From NCBI GenBank assembly GCA_963210315.1, contig OY723305.1:1116001-1180000 (forward strand): a stretch of DNA of 64,000 nucleotides. The letters are read 5' to 3'. The DNA comes from Rhynchopus euleeides (Eukaryota > Euglenozoa > Diplonemea > Diplonemida > Diplonemidae). Under the pieces are notes generated by a model. It had not been told where the DNA came from. It ran no database searches and saw only the letters and a list, made by a program, of their open reading frames with translations. The position numbers were made by a program, and so were the translations under genes. Positions 58,929 through 64,000 of this stretch are shown here, piece by piece (the stretch's first letter is position 1; each line of letters starts with the position of its first letter).

Positions 58929-61900
58929 GGTGTCTCCGGTGTGTGTTGTGTGGCACGCACGGCCCGGCAATCCCTAGGGTGGAGGGGGGGGGGTCGGGAG
59001 TGTATGTGTGTGTGTGATGACCACGTTTTGTGTGGGGAGATCCTGCGCGGATCATAGCCCACCCCCGCCCATCTCTACGTCACAGCGGAGGCCCCACTCG
59101 GGTTAGAGTGTATGCGTGTGTGTGTGTGTGTGTGTGTGGCTTGCCACCAAATCCCGGAGATGGCACCCGCCTTGCACGGCAGGCAGCAACCCTGCGGTTT
59201 TCATCCAGGAGGTGGGGGAGAGGGAGAGAGGCGAGGAAGGGGAGCTGCTGAGACAGCCTGTCCCGCACAGCCATGCGCGTCTGATGTTATGGATTAAGAG
59301 CATTAGCGCTGAGGAGGGTGGTGGGGGGGGGGGGGGTGAATGAAATGAAAGAAGATATCAGGGGGGGAGGTGAGGGCGAGTTGGCCCTTTTTTTGTTGCC
59401 ACAGGTTGTTTTTATGATTCCCAGTTTTGTGTTCCCCTTGGGGACTTGGGGGGGGGGGGGGGGGATATTTTTTGCTTCTGGGCCGCACCAAGCATACCCC
59501 TCCTCTCCTCTCGTTGAGCCCATCGGCTATTCCCTCAATGTGGCGGGGGGTAGGCTTCGCACGCATGCGTGGTTTCGAGAAATAGAATCATCAATTTTTT
59601 TCGAGAGGGTACCTGCTGTGCTCTGGGCAGCCCCTCCGGTAAGAAGAAAGGACCGCTGGCTCTGGTTCTTCTAGCCGCACTTTGGCATTATTATTTTTTT
59701 GAACGCATTCTCCCCTAGATTTTATGAGAAACTGGAGAAAGGAACGCAGAAAAAAAATGAATAGCTCAGCCAGTGAACAGCCTCTCCCGCTGTTACCACC
59801 CGAGTCGACCGTGCACACGCCCTAGCAAATAGCCTGGCCAAGCCCACACTGCATCAGGGAACATATTACTACTGTTTCACCGACAGCCTCGAAAGCCCCC
59901 TTCGTGCCTCAATCCAGCCTTCAAAATGAGTGAGAAGCAGGCAAAGAGGGGTGATAGGTGGGAGGGGATGGGGAGGGGGTGGGGGGTGGCAAGCCCGGCA
60001 ACACCTGAAGTGACAGAATTTGGTTGTATTTTTTTTTTGGGGGGGGGGGGGTTTGTGGATTTTTTTTGATTTTTTTGGAGATTTTTTTTTATGAATTAGT
60101 GCGCCATCAGACACAGCCATCTGTGCAGTGGCCCTCCTCCCAAGAACCCTCACTCTCTCCCACCCCGATCCTTCCATCGTAGCACCGCGGAACGCTTTGC
60201 AGGGGGCAGGCTTTGTTGTCAAGAATCAGAAGCACTCCGCGTGTGTCGATGTGCCCTTCGCTTCTCATCCAACTGGGTCAGCACCCCCGCCCCCTCAATA
60301 CCAACTCCACCACCCCGTCCACTCTCGCGTTGTTTTGGTCGTCACATCCGCACTTTTCCCAGTTTTGCAGGCTTACAGGTGGCAGCTGATCAAAAAAAGG
60401 GGGGGGGGGGGGCATCGCGCAAGGCACCAAAACAAAAAAGAACGCATTTCCCGGTGCGGCTGTTCCACCCAACGAGAGCTTCCCAGGTTGACCGGCTCTA
60501 TGAATGGTGGAAGGCTTGTGGAGGTGAGAGGTCGGATTTTGGTCCGGCGTCGCCCCATGGGCCGAGAACCATATACCCCACACATTGTATCACATTGTGT
60601 TTCCCGCAAGGTGTCATAAAAAAAACATAAAGGTGATCGTTGCTCCCCGCTGCTTGTTATATCGTGAGCGAAAAGACAATGGTTAAAATAAAGATTTTTT
60701 TTTTATATTTAAATAAAGATAATGGGGGTATGGAAAAGTCGGTGAAAAAAAATGAAAAAAAATGAGAAAAAATCGGCCGAAATTTGCTGTTTTTCGCTAA
60801 AAAAAGAGTGTGGGGAGTTGGGTCCAGTTTAGCAAAGTGAGCATATTTTTCGAAAATTGAAAAATTGGGGACACCAAAAGTCCCCAAACGAGTCTTCGAC
60901 TTGGCCAGCAGAGAGAATTTGTTTGGTGAAAAAATGCCCCAAAAATTGTCGGCCAAAAGTTACTGTTGAAGACGGCACAAGTTCTCTGCACAGGCTGGGT
61001 GGGCGCAACGCTGACGAACAACGACAAGCCGGAGGCTGCGACTGTGAAGAATACAACGAACGGCCCGGGTCCTCCTCTAGATGCCCAGGAACAATGTCCT
61101 TCCCACCGGTGTTACGCGGGGCGTTCCGGGGGTGGGATAGTGCTGCTGCACAGATGCCAGTGTGCCCGTTGAGGAGGGCCACTCCAGTCAGACCTGCTTG
61201 TTGCTTGTACATCACAAACAGCAGACCCAGAGTGGAGTGCCTCATCCCGGTCAACTCAAACACTGCTAGATTGACGAGGCCACCACCTCCTGGCACTGCC
61301 TGCACGACAGGGACGGGTGACCTGCAGGTCGTCGTGAGCAGGACCATGGCAGCCCACTCGAACACCTGTGCGGGGTACCGCAACTCATCTTGCTGCGGGT
61401 GTGCAGCGGGTGCGAGTGCGCCCCGGCCGGGGGTGGCACATACTCCTCCAGGTTTTGCTGACCTCCCAGAGCGATGGCTCAACAGCCACAGCCTTGCCCC
61501 GTCAGCCTGCCCACGCTCCGCCCCTGCCGACGGGGGGGGGGGGGGGGGGGGCTCAATCCGCAGTTCCTCGCCGCATTCGCCGCCACGGACAGGAGAAATA
61601 CGCACAGAGGAGGAGCAGGCAGCTCATTAAACGGCTGGTCCCCCGGTGTATCTGGATGCACCGCCCCTGCACATACGGACAGCAGGGGCTGGAAAAAGAG
61701 ATCTGCATTTTTTTGACCTCCCCGCCATCTGGATTTCCAGATCAGCCGTGAAGCTGCATACAGTCATCATGCACTGCATCATATCAGACCCACGGGTTCA
61801 TCAGCCCCTTAGATTCAGACCATGCATTGTCCAGAACTGCACCCTGTCCTTCAACACCAGTAGATCCACGGCTCATGGGCCCATGTGACGACAAAAACCT

Positions 61901-64000
61901 GATCGTAGCTCATAGCAAAGATGGGTAACACGATCAAGATCATCTGTTCCCAGATGGACGTCTCCTGTTTCCAGGTTTAGGGTTACCGCGAGTGGAGCGC
62001 AGATTTACCAAGGTGTATCAAGAGAGTATGCAGCACTGTCCCAGCAGTTCCTCCTCCTTGGTTCCGACCTCCCACAGTTCTTCGATGACAGGCACAACAG
62101 AGTAAGAAGCAACACAGCCAGATCCTTCGATCAGGCCCAGACCCAAGCAACAGAGCGGGGGGGGGGGGGGGGGGGGGATGAAGTACCTCCTTCAAGAACG
62201 TCGCACCACTGGTGATCGCGGCGTCAGGGAAACCGGCCGTCCTGATGAGAAGACGGTCGCTGCGAAACGGCCACTACACAACCCGGGAACCGGGTCGCAA
62301 TTGAAAACGGGGGGGGGGGGGTGCGGGGGGGGGGGGGGGGGGGGGAAGGAGCCTGCCACAAACCCGTGACGGTGTGTTTCAGGGGGGGTGCGGGGGGGAC
62401 AGGGTCACAGTCATTGTCACCACGTGCACTTGACAGACGGTAATTCCAACTACAGATCAGAAACCGACTGAAGATAGCGGCCTGGTCTCGGTGACTGCAC
62501 TCGGAAGACTCTCCCTCAGACGTGGGATGCGGGTCACAGAAGTCAGGGCGTGGAGGCAGGGCTGTGAACCCGTCAGTCATGAAAGAGGACAGAGCTCAGT
62601 GGGGCCGGGGATGGTGTGGATGCATCCATGCATGCATCCACGGCATCCATGGATGCCCGAAAAAGTCAAAAAATGGCTTATGGACTTGGGACAGGAAAAT
62701 CGCCGGAAACCCCGAAAATCGGGGGGGCGTGGGGGGCGGAGCCCCCCACATGGGGGGTCCGGGGGGCGAAGCCCCCCGGAAAATTTTTTTCGACATGTCG
62801 AAAATCCGGCCACCCTGGGGCAGCAGCCTGGACTGGTGGCCACCCCAACCAAAAAAAATCGAAAAAAAATCCGAAAAAAATCCGAAAAATATCGGTGTGG
62901 CACCCCAGAGGGCCCGATTTTCGGTTTAGTCGGCCGAAAAAAAAAATTTTTTTTCGGCCAAATTTTTTTTTTCGACATGTCGAAAAATCGGTAATTCAGT
63001 ACCCCGGGGGGGTATGGAATCTGGGAACCTCGACCTGGCGACTACGGGTGACTACGCGCGACTACGACACAATGCGATTTTTTGCGAAAAAATCGATTTT
63101 TTTCGAAAATCTTACTCTCTTTTCCCCAGCCGAAAAACCGCGCGTAAATCGCCTAAAAGTGACTAAGAATGACTAAATTTCCATACCCCCAATGTGCCAG
63201 AAGAACGGCCGCTCACTCAGTGCACTGTCTGCGTGCGCACCACAACCACCACCTCCTCCTCTTCCTCCGCCCCACCTCCACGTTCAGTACGATAATATTT
63301 TCGTCTGCCAAATGCTAGTTTGGCGCGATCGCATAAACCCACCCAACCCCGTTTTTGATTTATTGTTTGTCATTTGTTTTGCAAACTGCCTTTATTTTTG
63401 GTATAACGTATCAGGCGGGGCATGTGGGAGCCACCTTTCCCGCACACACACACATCCCTTCACCCCACCCCTCTTCAGTCGCACAGAAAAAAAACAAGAA
63501 AAAAAATAAAATGACCTAACCCCGCCCCACCAAATTTTCCTTTCCACTGCTCCCTACCTTTATCGATATGGTCCACCCATTGCAGGTGTGCTGATTATCG
63601 CGATTTCCCAACTCGTCCTGGCTGTCTTCAATAGTAGGGTGCGGTGGTAGCCGCGATATGACAAAAAAAAACTGTGTCAGTATTGTCTGCATCTCATAGT
63701 GAAGCCCCCCACCCCTTCCGGCACTCACACATACACGCACACCCCCTTGCCTTACTCAAGATAATACTGTCAGTTTCGACAGCCAAAGAAAAGAAGACTT
63801 GGTGTTCGCTACTGTGCGCACAAGCGGAAAAAGGGTCTGGCATGCGACGGCGATCTACCACCCCTGCCTTCCATACCCTTTCTCATTTGAACAACCACAC
63901 CCACCCCTCTCCACCTTCTCTCCACCAACACCCACCCTCGTTAATTTCATTCTGCCTATATATCGCTCGCTATTGCGCCATTATTTTCAAGACAGCCCCC
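58929..64000. other. 5 kb right end: repeats and a weak coding-like block
   Basis: GT microsatellite (about 59114-59137), many G runs, AT-rich patches at 60660-60960 and GC hairpins near 62730. A minus-strand block (about 61390-61085) reads QVFEWAAMVLLTTTC and TLGLLFVMYKQQAGLTGVAL with hydrophobic segments, and 62142-62023 reads IEGSGCVASYSVVPVIEELW. They may be exons of a membrane protein or cargo of a large element whose ends could be GGGGGTATGGAAA at 60726 and its complement at 63183. Neither is firm. 63190-64000 is low-complexity with no gene seen. Confidence 0.3.

Noticed and set aside
1-64000. tRNA, rRNA, snRNA or spliced-leader RNA genes
   Set aside because: Scanning by eye for box A/B motifs and known leader sequence found nothing convincing.

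Overview
The window looks like nuclear DNA of a GC-rich protist. Ten clearly coding genes and one incomplete gene were found, and all of them lie on the minus strand. Two genes contain canonical GT-AG introns; the others are long single open frames. Gene content (DNA polymerase theta, PPR, UPF0489, DUF4116, a cysteine-rich AMA1-like protein, and a receptor with a periplasmic-binding-like ectodomain and a cyclase-like cytoplasmic domain), together with strict one-strand gene order, fits a euglenozoan, possibly a diplonemid. That assignment is inference: no rRNA, tRNA or spliced-leader gene was seen.

Layout (minus-strand genes, left to right): 1-603 incomplete two-exon gene; 2290-3429 WD40 protein; 4525-11196 polymerase theta; 11963-13132 nuclear-type 2-oxoglutarate oxygenase; 32636-33400 dual-specificity phosphatase; 34533-35216 unrecognised basic protein; 36226-38346 DUF4116-repeat protein; 46741-49361 BMP-type receptor with a frame break; 50328-52055 UPF0489; 52262-53506 PPR-like protein; 57507-58928 AMA1-like cysteine-rich protein with a 795-nt intron. 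The genes are mostly housekeeping or signalling and do not form one pathway. The WD40 and DUF4116 proteins seem to share a ubiquitin-like N-terminal domain.

The rest, especially 13-32 kb and 39-46 kb, is a dense nest of mobile DNA. At least twelve elements of 0.4-4.8 kb have inverted-repeat ends and are bordered by TA dinucleotides. Most sit in runs of G or C. Two nested insertions (C in B; P in a dispersed repeat) show that the TA is duplicated on insertion. Neighbouring elements share single TA borders (B-D-E and H-I). Several carry coding-like fragments but none carries a recognisable transposase. Around them are short dispersed repeats: a 61-nt insert with 15-18-bp target duplications, a 75-130-nt hairpin repeat, a 200-nt A-tailed repeat and a 215-nt repeat present in two identical copies.

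Other structures are an 81-unit TTC repeat, a 32-bp minisatellite between 137-bp direct repeats, a T-shaped hairpin with a 47-bp perfect stem at 39826-39956, and an AT-rich element with a 6-bp target duplication at 16226-17127.
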